The notes below the pieces were generated by a model. The model ran no database searches, was not told where the DNA came from, and saw only the letters and a list, made by a program, of their open reading frames with translations. From assembly GCA_022510605.1 (NCBI GenBank), contig JAFLTB010000006.1, positions 1-64,000 of the forward strand: a stretch of 64,000 bases of DNA, read 5' to 3'. Numbering within the stretch: position 1 is the stretch's first letter; each line of letters opens with the position of its first letter. Position numbers and translations under genes: made by a program. Positions 9,593 to 19,754 of the stretch are shown in pieces. The DNA is from Lachnospiraceae bacterium. Its GTDB lineage: Bacteria; Bacillota; Clostridia; Lachnospirales; Lachnospiraceae.

Positions 9593-9966
9593 ATGAGAAA
9601 CAGGATTTTACATTGATGCTGTGTTGCTGCATGGCAATGACAGGATGTGGTGGTACAGAGAAAGCGAAAGAGGCAAGCGTAAAGACAGAGAAAGATACGG
9701 AAACAAGGGAAGAAAGTGCAGAGCAAGAAGAAAAGGAGGCAGGATTATACAATCTTGATGGAGAAATGATAAAAGATTGGGAAACCCTGTTGGCAGAGGA
9801 CTTTTGGAAAGTAGAGGATGGAGTCCTTGAACCCGGTCGATATGCCTGGGCAGATGTGGCAGAATGGAAAGCATTTGGAATCCAAGATGACAATGGGATT
9901 TATGGTGACCAGATACAAAAGGTAGTACGGGATTGTGATATTAAAAAAATTATGAATTGGAAGTAA
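9593..9966 (+). pseudogene. Small lipoprotein gene with apparent frameshift in the signal peptide
   Basis: RBS GGAGG (9581-9585) then ATG 9593 giving MRNRILH*; one extra T in the TTTT run would give MRNRIFTLMLCCCMAMTGCGG with a lipobox. The ORF 9520-9966 reads the downstream frame. Confidence 0.5.
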
Positions 9967-10010
9967 AGACGAAGCCTTTCAGAAAAGAGAAAGAGATAGG
10001 GAGTACAAAT

Positions 10011-10955
10011 ATGGCAGAAAAAAACAAGTATTATGATAAGCTTTGTGCAATACAGGATGAGGTAAATAAGGTCATCCGTGGGAAAGAAGAGGTCGTAGAG
10101 CGTGTGTTGGCAGCTGTGATTAGTGGGGGGCATATTCTGATGGAAGATATCCCCGGTGTTGGTAAAACCACACTGGCAACTACCTTTGCGAGAGCCCTGT
10201 CTTTGGATTATAAACGTGTGCAGTTCACACCGGATGTATTGCCCAGCGATATTTTAGGTTTTTCCATGTATAATAATAAATCCTGTGAATTTGAATATCA
10301 TCCGGGTTCGGTCTTTTGCAATTTATTTTTGGCAGATGAAATTAACCGTACTTCTCCGAAAACACAATCTGCGCTTTTGGAAGTAATGGAAGAGCAGCAT
10401 GCAACGGTAGATAGTGTGACCAGAGAATTACCAGACCCTTTTATTGTCATTGCGACAGAGAATCCTACTGGTTCTTCGGGAACCCAGATGCTGCCGGAAT
10501 CTCAGTTGGACCGTTTTATGATTTGCGTTTCTATGGGATATCCGGCGCATGAAGATGCTATTAATATTTTGAAGGGGGAAGCTGCCAATCTGGTGGAACA
10601 GGTGAAACCGATTATTACTGCGGCAGAACTGTTGCAGGTTCGGGAGGATACAGAAGCAGTATTTGTGCATGAAAGTATTTATGATTATATCGTTACGTTA
10701 GTGGAAGAAACAAGGAGAAGCGAACTTTTTGAGACGGGTGGAAGTCCCCGTGCAACGATTGCATTATTGCGGATTTCAAGGGCGATGGCAGTATTGCATG
10801 GCAGAGATTTTGTGACAGCGCAGGATGTACAAACTGTATTGACAGATGTGTTAGGACATAGGCTGAAATGCAGTGCCAGAACCAGGGCAGAGGGATTGAC
10901 GAAGGCAGAAGCGATTCGTAAGCTGCAGCATCAGGTGAAAACTCCCAGAACCTGA
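10011..10955 (+). CDS. MoxR-family AAA+ ATPase
   Basis: GKEEVVERVLAAVISGGHILMEDIPGVGKTTLA, Walker B LFLADEINR, DRFMI; followed by DUF58 and transglutaminase genes. Confidence 0.92.
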   Translation: MAEKNKYYDKLCAIQDEVNKVIRGKEEVVERVLAAVISGGHILMEDIPGVGKTTLATTFARALSLDYKRVQFTPDVLPSDILGFSMYNNKSCEFEYHPGSVFCNLFLADEINRTSPKTQSALLEVMEEQHATVDSVTRELPDPFIVIATENPTGSSGTQMLPESQLDRFMICVSMGYPAHEDAINILKGEAANLVEQVKPIITAAELLQVREDTEAVFVHESIYDYIVTLVEETRRSELFETGGSPRATIALLRISRAMAVLHGRDFVTAQDVQTVLTDVLGHRLKCSARTRAEGLTKAEAIRKLQHQVKTPRT

Positions 10956-10981
10956 GAAACTCTGCAATACAGAGAAGGAGG

Positions 10982-12046
10982 ATGGGTATGGAGCAGAAAA
11001 CAAAAAGCCGGATTCATTTACGGCTCTTTCGGGACATTGCTTATCTGTTTATGTTAATACTGCTTATTTTTCTTCAGATTTTTTTACATAGCCACTTTGT
11101 GTTGACGGTACTTGTTTTGCTGTTTTTATTGCCGATTTTGTCGGTTGCTCTGGCATGGTGGATGCGGGATAGTCTCTCGGTAACAGCGAAGCCTTTTGGA
11201 CAGGCAATGCAGGAGGGAGAGGCGGGAATTTGGCGCATACAGATTAAAAACAGCGGATATGGTATCTCCATGGCTTGTACTTTGAAAGGAAAGGTAGAAA
11301 ATGTCTTTTTTGGCACCTCCGGCGAGATTAATTTTGATATGCCAATTTCGATGAAAACTACGGAGCATTTTGATTTGTCCCTTGTTTCTGAATATTGTGG
11401 TTTAATCCGGCTGCAGATTGAGCGGATGGAATATATAGACTTGTTGGGTCTGGTGTCCGTCTCTTTGGACATGTCTGCTATGGGGGAAACTGTGATTCTG
11501 CCAAAGGAGCAGGAAGGAATGACAGAGCAGAAATCAAACTTTCAGACGGGAATCAGTGAAGCAGAAGAAAGCCTTGCGAAAGGGTATGATTTTGCGGAGG
11601 TCACAGATATGAGGGAATATCGTCCGGGAGACCGTATCAAAGATATCCATTGGAAATTATCTGCCAAAAAAGATGAGTTAATGGTAAAAGAAAGAACGGG
11701 TGTTGCCCAGAGTCAGGTGATTTTGCTGTTGGATTTATCCGGAGATGCTATGGCGATTACAGAGATTATGCGTCTGGCCTATGGTCTGAGTAAAGCCTTT
11801 TTGCAGGAATATGTGCCGGTGCGTTTGTTATGGTGGGATGAGTGCCAGTATGATTTTCAGGAAGTTTTGATTACGGAAGAGAAAGAACGTAAGGAAAGCT
11901 TTATACAAGTGTTCCATGGCCGTTCTTCTAAGTCCGCTTCTGGTCTGCCAGAATTATTACAAAAGGTGCGTCCCTTAGTACAGTCGTATGTCTATTTATC
12001 TATGGTACAGGGAAAAGCAGATGGGATGGTGATTTCCCATGTTTAG
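10982..12046 (+). CDS. DUF58 domain-containing protein
   Basis: FAEVTDMREYRPGDRIKDIHWKLSAKKDELMVKE is the DUF58 signature. Confidence 0.92.
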   Translation: MGMEQKTKSRIHLRLFRDIAYLFMLILLIFLQIFLHSHFVLTVLVLLFLLPILSVALAWWMRDSLSVTAKPFGQAMQEGEAGIWRIQIKNSGYGISMACTLKGKVENVFFGTSGEINFDMPISMKTTEHFDLSLVSEYCGLIRLQIERMEYIDLLGLVSVSLDMSAMGETVILPKEQEGMTEQKSNFQTGISEAEESLAKGYDFAEVTDMREYRPGDRIKDIHWKLSAKKDELMVKERTGVAQSQVILLLDLSGDAMAITEIMRLAYGLSKAFLQEYVPVRLLWWDECQYDFQEVLITEEKERKESFIQVFHGRSSKSASGLPELLQKVRPLVQSYVYLSMVQGKADGMVISHV

Positions 12047-14339
12047 AAAACGGAAAAAAGCAGAAAAAGAATATTTGCTTGATGGAGTTTGGAGTGCAGA
12101 TACAATCTTGCTGCAGCAGTCAGAACCGCGTATTCTGACGTTGCTTTTGAAGGCTTTGATCGTTTATTGCCTGGTTGCAGGCGGGATAGGGTCGGTACTC
12201 TCTGCTTTGAATGTGGATTATCATGTGTTGATTGTTCAACTGGTACTTCTTGCTGCCAGTATTCTTTTTGTACTCTTATATTACAATCATATCATCGAAA
12301 ACCTTGGTTATATTCTGATTTTGGTTCTGATGGTGATGGGGGGCTATTTGCTTAGAAACTATATTAGCAGTGGTTTCTATGGTGTCATGAACGAGCTTGG
12401 GGAGGAAGTATCGAGGTATTTTAAATCAGATGTAATACGTAGTTATGGAGAGCAGATATCGAATCGTCCCTTGGCGGTAACGGTATCCATGTGCTATATT
12501 GGTATTGTCTGCTGTTTGATTATCAATATTCTGGTGTCGCGGAAAATGCGTTATCTCATGATTATCATGGCGATTACCTTTTGTCTGTTTATGCCTTTGT
12601 ATTTAGAATTAGAGCCAGAGTTGTTTTATGTTTTGCAATTTTTGTGGGGCGTTTTTTTGACCTATATGATCCATCGTTCCAAACATTACAAATTGGAAAC
12701 TTCCGACAGGAAATACAAACGAAATAAGCATACATATTCCTATATTTATTCCATTCGAACTATGTCACAGGCAAGTGCTTTGCTTGTCGCAGTGATATTA
12801 ATTGTGTTGATATTTCTGAGCATCCTGTTTCCCAAAGATGATTTTCATGAGCGTTATCCGGCTGGAGCATGGAAAAAGCAGACGGGAGAGACGGTTGAAA
12901 ATTTGGCTATCGTTGGTATTGCAGGTCTGTTCAATTTTTATGACAATGTGGGCGGATTGACCAGTGGACGTTTAGGAGGCGTCAGCGCAATACGGCTGGA
13001 TTATCAAACAGATCTGACACTGACTTTTGTGCCTACGAGTATGAAACGTTTTTATTTGCGACAGTTTGTCGGAGGAAAATATCAGCCTGTTAGAAATCGC
13101 TGGGAATCTGTGCAGAATATTTCCCAGCAGACAGAAGAGGCAATCTGTGAAGCCTATACGCAGGGTTCAGATTATATAGGCCAGGGACAGATACAGGTAG
13201 ACAATGTGGGAGGTAAATCCGGGCTGTATTTGCCATATTATTCCATGGATGCAGATAAGGCTGTGTGGGTAGGGCGCAGCCAGACTTATACCTACTATAA
13301 TACGGATTATATGTATACCGATGAAAATAAATCACTGCAAGTAGACTGGAATCTGGAAAGCAGCAAAGAACTTTATTTGGATGTACCAATAGAGGACGCA
13401 GAGGCAGTGGACCAAACCATTGCATTGGCAAAAATGGATGATTCACTGAGTCTGGTAGAAAATGTATCCCGTCTGAAAAAATATTATGCGGAGAATATAC
13501 CATATAGCTATCGTCCGGGAGTTACTCCCTATGGAAAAGACTTTGTGCATTATTTTCTGTTGGAAAATCGTCGCGGTTATTGTGCGCACTTTGCCAGTGC
13601 AGCCACCTTGATCTTTCGACGTTTGGGGATTCCTGCCAGATATGTAGAGGGCTATGCGGTGGATCCGGAAGATATCGGTGAAGAAGGGAAAGCTCTCTTG
13701 GATGCCAGTGCAGAAGAGTACCACCAGGGATATACGGAGATTGACCAGAGTGGTGTGGTCCGTGTGAATGTCCTGGATGCGGATGCACATGCCTGGGTGG
13801 AAGTTTGGAGTGATGGTACTGGATGGCGTGTAGTGGATATTACACCGGCCAGTCTGGAATCAGGAGGGGGACAGAGTCTGTCGAATATCCTGATGCGCCT
13901 CTTTGGCAATGTTATGAATGGAGAAATGGCAGATAGTGCGGGGACAGCAAATATCCTGTCAGATACGCAGGATTTTGGGGAGGTTACGCAGTCTTTGTTG
14001 AAAATTATAGGGGGCTTAATTGCTTTTATCGCTATTCTCTTCTGCTTTGTGCCAGGAATCCGATTCCTGTATGGCCGCTTTCGATATGCGGATTTAGGGC
14101 GTAACGATAAGCTGGTACATTCTTATCAAAGATATGTTCGCAAAATGGAACATGATGTAAATGGTTTATCCGAGCGCATCAATTATGAGGAGCAGATAGA
14201 ATTGTTGCAGGCAAGAGGGAAATTACATATGGGGGAAGGAGAGAAACGGCGTTTTCTCTCAATTATGGAACGGGCAGGCTTTGGTTCTACAGAGATTAGT
14301 GAGGAGGAAGATGCCTGGCTTAGGGAGAGGTTGAAGTAG
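12039..14339 (+). CDS. Transglutaminase-like (TgpA-type) membrane protein
   Basis: N-terminal TM segments; RRGYCAHFASAATLIFRRLGIPARYVEGY...DAHAWVEVW...VDITP catalytic Cys/His/Asp. Confidence 0.9.
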   Translation: MFRKRKKAEKEYLLDGVWSADTILLQQSEPRILTLLLKALIVYCLVAGGIGSVLSALNVDYHVLIVQLVLLAASILFVLLYYNHIIENLGYILILVLMVMGGYLLRNYISSGFYGVMNELGEEVSRYFKSDVIRSYGEQISNRPLAVTVSMCYIGIVCCLIINILVSRKMRYLMIIMAITFCLFMPLYLELEPELFYVLQFLWGVFLTYMIHRSKHYKLETSDRKYKRNKHTYSYIYSIRTMSQASALLVAVILIVLIFLSILFPKDDFHERYPAGAWKKQTGETVENLAIVGIAGLFNFYDNVGGLTSGRLGGVSAIRLDYQTDLTLTFVPTSMKRFYLRQFVGGKYQPVRNRWESVQNISQQTEEAICEAYTQGSDYIGQGQIQVDNVGGKSGLYLPYYSMDADKAVWVGRSQTYTYYNTDYMYTDENKSLQVDWNLESSKELYLDVPIEDAEAVDQTIALAKMDDSLSLVENVSRLKKYYAENIPYSYRPGVTPYGKDFVHYFLLENRRGYCAHFASAATLIFRRLGIPARYVEGYAVDPEDIGEEGKALLDASAEEYHQGYTEIDQSGVVRVNVLDADAHAWVEVWSDGTGWRVVDITPASLESGGGQSLSNILMRLFGNVMNGEMADSAGTANILSDTQDFGEVTQSLLKIIGGLIAFIAILFCFVPGIRFLYGRFRYADLGRNDKLVHSYQRYVRKMEHDVNGLSERINYEEQIELLQARGKLHMGEGEKRRFLSIMERAGFGSTEISEEEDAWLRERLK

Positions 14340-14386
14340 ACGATTTATTCCCAATGACAATATTGTAAAACACTACAAAACATAGT

Positions 14387-14605
14387 CATAACCGGGAATT
14401 TGGCGAAAGATTTATAAAACATCACAAGTTTGAAAGATTAGCAGAAGGATATTATACGGTAAAAGCTTTACGGTATTTGGGGAAAAATTATGGAATTGAT
14501 TTACCTATATGCAATGCCGTCTATCGAATATTGTACCAGGCGGAGGATGCAAAAGAAGCATTAAGCAGCCTCTTCAAAAGAAATCTGACAGAAGAATTTA
14601 GATAG
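14387..14605 (+). pseudogene. gpsA: 3' remnant of glycerol-3-phosphate dehydrogenase (NAD(P)+)
   Basis: Frame reads HNREFGERFIKHHKFERLAEGYYTVKALRYLGKNYGIDLPICNAVYRILYQAEDAKEALSSLFKRNLTEEFR*, a GpsA C-terminus with no start or N-terminal region. Confidence 0.8.
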
Positions 14606-15791
14606 ACCAGGATTTCAATAGAAAATCCACCACATTAATCTGCCGGATTCCGTCATCATTCATGGATACCTCATCCATGGAAATGATGTATTTAGGATAA
14701 TGGTCTGCTATCTTTTTCAATGGCGCAATTTCTCTGGCAAAGGTATTTGAATCAAGGACACTTGCTGCTACCTGGTAATAGATTCGGTTATCGTCAGTTT
14801 CTGCCACAAAATCTATTTCCAAATTTCCCACCTTTCCAATTTGAACCCGGTATCCTCTGCGGATTAACTCCAAATAAACAATATTTTCCAGAATATGTCC
14901 AATATCGGTATGTTTATCCTTCAGAATCAATCGACGGAGCCCCACATCTACCAAGTAATATTTTTCCAAAGACTTCAAATGCTGTTTCCCTTTTACATCA
15001 TATCGTTCTGCCTTATATAAAATAAAGGAATCCATCAGAGCTTTAATATAGTTTTCTGTGGTTACGGATGTGGTTTTTCTGCCGAAGGATGTGAGACTGT
15101 CCGCAATTTTTTTGGATGAGACGATATTTCCTATATTGTCAAAGAGGAATTTTGTGATACTTTCCAAAAGGGGAACATCCTGTACCTTTTTCCGTGCAAC
15201 AATATCCTTTAACAAAACGGTGTTATATATGCCGGACAAATAGTCTCTACGGATATCTTCCTCCTCAATTTGGGCAGCATAAGGAAATCCTCCGTATTGA
15301 AAGTAGGTATTCCAGGCATCCCGACGGTCACCTTGTACTAATTCAAAATATTCGGCAAAAGAGAAAGGCAGCATCTGTATTTCAATATACCGGCCGGAGA
15401 GCAGAGTTGCCAATTCTCCTGACAGCATATGTGCGTTGGAGCCGGTGATATATACATCTACATTCTCTTTGATAAACAGCGAGTCAACGGCCCTTTGAAA
15501 ATCCTGGACATTCTGAACCTCATCGAGAAAAACGTAAGTCATCTCCCCGGGAACCAGTTGATCGTTCACATAAGTGTATAGTGATTTATAGTCCAGCAGA
15601 TGGCCGTATGCTATATCTTCAAAATTAATGGAAATAATTTTTGCCTCCTCTACACCACAATCTCGTAGGTATTCCCGGAATTGCTGGAGGAGAGTGGATT
15701 TGCCACAGCGTCGGACTCCCGTGACTACCTTAATCACTCGTTTATCCCTTAATTTGATTAATTTGTCCAGATATTCCTGCCTTATAACCAT
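14598..15791 (-). CDS. AAA_14 / DUF4143 ATP-binding protein
   Basis: VVTGVRRCGKSTLLQQF, VFLDEVQNV, ITGSNAHMLSGELATLLSGRY. Confidence 0.9.
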   Translation of the reverse strand: MVIRQEYLDKLIKLRDKRVIKVVTGVRRCGKSTLLQQFREYLRDCGVEEAKIISINFEDIAYGHLLDYKSLYTYVNDQLVPGEMTYVFLDEVQNVQDFQRAVDSLFIKENVDVYITGSNAHMLSGELATLLSGRYIEIQMLPFSFAEYFELVQGDRRDAWNTYFQYGGFPYAAQIEEEDIRRDYLSGIYNTVLLKDIVARKKVQDVPLLESITKFLFDNIGNIVSSKKIADSLTSFGRKTTSVTTENYIKALMDSFILYKAERYDVKGKQHLKSLEKYYLVDVGLRRLILKDKHTDIGHILENIVYLELIRRGYRVQIGKVGNLEIDFVAETDDNRIYYQVAASVLDSNTFAREIAPLKKIADHYPKYIISMDEVSMNDDGIRQINVVDFLLKSWSI

Positions 15792-16083
15792 ACAAATCAC
15801 CTCAAACATAGTTTACTATAAAAAATGCAGAAATTCAACAAGTTTTTAAAGTTGAATATAAAAACTTTTAATTCCTGTGTAGTTTTTATAGTGCTCCCCT
15901 TTAGTATTTTATATATTCGGAGAAATATACATAGTAGTTCGTTTCTGCAAAATGCAATTCAGATTTTCAATGATTTAGATAAATCTGCCGATATATATTC
16001 CAGTAGGGATGATACAGGGAGGTGCCTTCTCTGCAGACATGTTTTAGAAAATAAGACAGAAGAAATGTCAGGAGGTATAGGTA

Positions 16084-16700
16084 TGATGGACAGAATGATG
16101 TTACGGGCAGCCAAAGAATCAGAGAATACACCGGAAGCATATAATACAAATGCAAGCCCGAAAAAGGCCATGTGGCAGGAATTAATTGGTGCAATGGAAG
16201 ACCCGACCGCAGGAATGAGTGAGGCGGAACGGCAGGAGTACGGACGGAGAATTGAGCAGAAAATGAAAGCCGGGAAAAAACTGACGGCTAAGGAACTCAG
16301 TTATCTGCGCATTCACAATCCGGAACTATATAAAATTGCTGTACGTGTGGAAACTTCCAGAAAGACTCTCCGGCAAAGGCTAAAGACCTGTAAGTCCAAG
16401 CAGGAAGTTCATAGTGTTGTGCAGGGGCAGTTAAGCGTCCTCCGCTCGATGAAAGGTGACCCGGCCCGGGAATATATGGCGGCTATGATGCAGAGGGAAA
16501 TCAGCGAATTCAAGAAAAGCAGTGTTTATGCAAAACTTCCTCTGAAAACAGAACAAGGTGACAAAAAGATGAAGAAGGTGCTGTATACGGTAGAATCGGA
16601 AGACGAAGAGGACATTTACAGCAGAGCAGTATTTTTTGGCAGCCTGCAGTTGCAATGTGATGAACTGTCCCAGATGACAGACGCAGTGATGGAGTTTTAG
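16084..16700 (+). CDS. Hypothetical protein upstream of the CIS locus
   Basis: ATG 16084 after ggaggtatagg; charged, helical; the long in-frame extension to 15825 is probably not translated. Confidence 0.55.
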
Positions 16701-16770
16701 AAGATAAAGGCTTAGCGCCGTTGTGCTAAAAAGAATTGTTGCATTAGATAGTTTCAAAGTATATAAGGAA

Positions 16771-16840
16771 AATCCACAAATCTCCCGGAGCAGAAGTGAT
16801 GTTTCGCATCAAATGCTCCCCTTGATTTGTGGGTTTTTTG
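16771..16840 (+). terminator. Nested-hairpin terminator
   Basis: Outer stem AATCCACAAATC/GATTTGTGGGTT, inner GGAGCA...TGCTCC and GATG-tttcg-CATC, then TTTTTT. Confidence 0.75.
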
Positions 16841-16922
16841 CTTTGTTTATAGAAATGTAGAGTAAACAGGATTACACTATAGGAAAGCAGAAAATTCCAG
16901 CATCGGAAACGGAGGAAAAAGG

Positions 16923-19160
16923 ATGGAGCTTAGGAACCTGTATCCGGAATTTTTTGATGAGAAAAAACGGTATCTTGCCTATGAGGGGGAGCGGGAATAC
17001 TGGCGGGATTTATTTTGCTGTCTGGATATTATGCTCTCCATTGCAGTGCTTATGAAAATTCACATGCAGAAGGGCGAGGAGGAGCTTCGGATGGAGCAGC
17101 TGCATCTGAGAGGGGTACCGCTCTATGTAGAGGAGCTATTGCGGGAGGTTTCCAGAGATAAAACAGGCGTAACGGAAGAATTTTCCGGGGAAAAAGCAAA
17201 AACCTCCATTAAGACGGCGTGGTTCCATATCCATACCAGACTGCGGCTGACAGAAAGGGCAGGAGAATTTATATTTTGCCGTTTAGTACAGCAGATGAAA
17301 TTTTCGCCCTGGGAGGAATTTTTGTTTCTGCTGGGATTTGCCGTAAGTTATGACGCGAAATATGAGACCTTTTTTTCGTACCTGCAGGGGGATGTGCGCT
17401 TTAAGCATCCCACGGTCCGGCTGGCAGCTTCCCTGTATGAGCTGGGAGCGGAGCTGCCAGGAGAGGAAATGGCAGACGCCATGCAGCGCCGGGGGAAATT
17501 ATTCCGGTATTTTTTTGAAGTGACGGAGGTCACGGAGTACAATGCAGTTAATATTATGTTTGTACTGTGTGAGAGAGTCTGTGCCTGTCTGTATGGCAGA
17601 AATGAAATAGACAGGGAGGCTTCCCTGCTGGCAGAGGTATGGCACTACCAACAGGGGATAGAGCCAGTGCTGGTGCGTCAGAAGCAGGTGCAGCAGCTTT
17701 GCTCCCATATTACACAATGGATGAAAAATCCGGCAGAGCGAGGAAATATCCTGCAGTTATATGGAGCGGCAGGCATTGGAAAGCGCTTTTTAATAAAAGC
17801 AGCTGTGGCAGAACTGGAAGTCAATGTGCTCTTTGTGGACACGGAAAAATTGTTGAGTGCCACACAGCCAGAGATGCGGAGACTGCTTCGGAAATTGTCA
17901 TTAGAGAGTATTCTTTTGGGAACACTGCTCTGTTTTTATGGATATGAGCCGCCGCAGGCGGACAAGGAACAGGAAAACAATCAGAATACACCGCCCGGTC
18001 TGGGAAGTCTGTTGGATTATCTGGCCCAGGAATATGTACTCTCGTTCTGGCTATCGTTGGAAAAGGCAGATTATCTGTTACGACAGAGGCTCCATGTGTT
18101 TTATATGGAATTGCCAATGCTCTCAGCAGAGGAACGGGGAATTCTCTGGCGGACGTATGCTTTGCAGTATCCGGTGGCAGAGGAACTGGACTTGCAGATA
18201 TGTGCCAACCAGTACATACTGACACCCCGGGGAGTGCGGGAAGTACTGCGGACAGCGGAGCTTGCCAGACAGGCGGCAGGAAAAGATGTCATTGGCAAAG
18301 AGGAACTGCGGGACGCCGTGGCACAGCAGTCTGTCAACCAGCTTGGCCGTTCTGCCCAGCGAATCCGGGCTGTGTATACATGGGAGGATTTGGTAGTCAG
18401 CGACGAGCAGAGACGCCAGATGGAGATGATTTGCAACCAGATGAAGTACCGTAATGTGGTAGGAGAGCAATGGGGCTTTCACAGAAAGACCGCCTATGGC
18501 CGGGGCGTGTGTGCTATGTTCTACGGAGCGCCGGGAACCGGGAAAACCATGGCAGTACAGGTGATTGCCAATGAACTGGGACTGGAGCTGTATCGTATTG
18601 ACATATCCCAGATTGTGAGTAAATATATAGGGGAAACAGAAAAAAATATATCAGATTTGTTCCGGCGGGCGGCAAATGTCAATGCACTGCTGTTTTTTGA
18701 TGAGGCGGATTCCCTGTTTGCCAAAAGGCTGGAGGTAAAGGATTCCCATGACCGCAATGCTAATGCGGAGACAGCCCATTTGCTGCAGAAACTGGAAGAT
18801 TACGAAGGAATTGCCATTCTGGCTACGAATTATGCCACCAATATAGATGACGCCTTTCGGCGGCGAATCCGGTTTATGGTAAACTTTTCCTTCCCATCAT
18901 CCGAGGTGAGGCTGCAGCTGTGGCAGACGATTTTGCCAAAGGAGACGCCTCTGGATGAGGAGCTGGACTTTGCGTTTTTTGCAGAGAACTTTGAACTGTC
19001 GGGAAGCAGCATCAAGGAAATTCTGACCAATGCGGCATATCTGGCGGCGGCGGAGCACCGGGGATTAGTCAATGCTGATTTGATAGAGGCAGTAAAACTG
19101 AATTACGCAAAATATGGCAAGGTGCTGGGACGGGAGGATTTTGGATATCTGGGGCAGTAG
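16923..19160 (+). CDS. CIS-associated AAA+ ATPase (Afp15/Pvc15-like)
   Basis: YGAPGTGKTMAVQVIANELGLELYRIDISQIVSKYIGETEKNISDLF...LLFFDEADSLFAKR; N-terminal region typical of CIS ATPases. Confidence 0.88.
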   Translation: MELRNLYPEFFDEKKRYLAYEGEREYWRDLFCCLDIMLSIAVLMKIHMQKGEEELRMEQLHLRGVPLYVEELLREVSRDKTGVTEEFSGEKAKTSIKTAWFHIHTRLRLTERAGEFIFCRLVQQMKFSPWEEFLFLLGFAVSYDAKYETFFSYLQGDVRFKHPTVRLAASLYELGAELPGEEMADAMQRRGKLFRYFFEVTEVTEYNAVNIMFVLCERVCACLYGRNEIDREASLLAEVWHYQQGIEPVLVRQKQVQQLCSHITQWMKNPAERGNILQLYGAAGIGKRFLIKAAVAELEVNVLFVDTEKLLSATQPEMRRLLRKLSLESILLGTLLCFYGYEPPQADKEQENNQNTPPGLGSLLDYLAQEYVLSFWLSLEKADYLLRQRLHVFYMELPMLSAEERGILWRTYALQYPVAEELDLQICANQYILTPRGVREVLRTAELARQAAGKDVIGKEELRDAVAQQSVNQLGRSAQRIRAVYTWEDLVVSDEQRRQMEMICNQMKYRNVVGEQWGFHRKTAYGRGVCAMFYGAPGTGKTMAVQVIANELGLELYRIDISQIVSKYIGETEKNISDLFRRAANVNALLFFDEADSLFAKRLEVKDSHDRNANAETAHLLQKLEDYEGIAILATNYATNIDDAFRRRIRFMVNFSFPSSEVRLQLWQTILPKETPLDEELDFAFFAENFELSGSSIKEILTNAAYLAAAEHRGLVNADLIEAVKLNYAKYGKVLGREDFGYLGQ

Positions 19161-19213
19161 GAGCCGGCTGGGAGATATGTGCCGGGGATAAAGACGAAAG
19201 GTGTGATGAAAGG

Positions 19214-19729
19214 ATGGACGAGCAGTGGAAAAAGGAATTTTTTGAAAAGCTGGAGGAGCACTTTGGCGCTATGACACAGGAAAACGCACTGGAAAAACTG
19301 GATGACGGAGAATATGTCCTCCGCAGTCTGTTTACTACCGTAGAGGGGGAAAGAGGGCTGGCGCTCTTTGAGACACAATTATATCCCACCAATCCGGAAG
19401 TAGTGCAGCTGGAAATTATGGTAATACCATGTCTTGCGCTAAAAGAAGAGAGACTGGCAGAACTGGAAAAAGCGGCGGCTCACCTGAATTATTACACGCC
19501 GATAGGGGCGCTTGGAATCTTTTATCCCCGGAATCAGATGTTTATGCGGTATGTTGCCCTTTTGGATTTGGATAAATCAATAGGGGAACTGGTGCAGGAG
19601 ATAGGAAAACTTTATGAGTTAATGGGAGTAACATTTGGTAATCTGTATCTGGCGCTGGAAGAGATAAATGATGGGAAACTGACCTTTGAGGAGGCGGTAG
19701 AGCAGAACCGGCTGTTGAAGCAGGTATAG
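19214..19729 (+). CDS. Small acidic protein, possibly YbjN/secretion-chaperone-like
   Basis: Size, composition and position directly upstream of a Gly/Ala-rich candidate effector. Confidence 0.4.
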   Translation: MDEQWKKEFFEKLEEHFGAMTQENALEKLDDGEYVLRSLFTTVEGERGLALFETQLYPTNPEVVQLEIMVIPCLALKEERLAELEKAAAHLNYYTPIGALGIFYPRNQMFMRYVALLDLDKSIGELVQEIGKLYELMGVTFGNLYLALEEINDGKLTFEEAVEQNRLLKQV

Positions 19730-19754
19730 TGTGCCCTGAAAGGAGGAAAGGGAT

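Noticed and set aside
15825-16083. Long N-terminal extension of ORF 15825-16700
   Set aside because: AT-rich, low coding quality; RBS ggaggtatagg with ATG 16084 is a better start.
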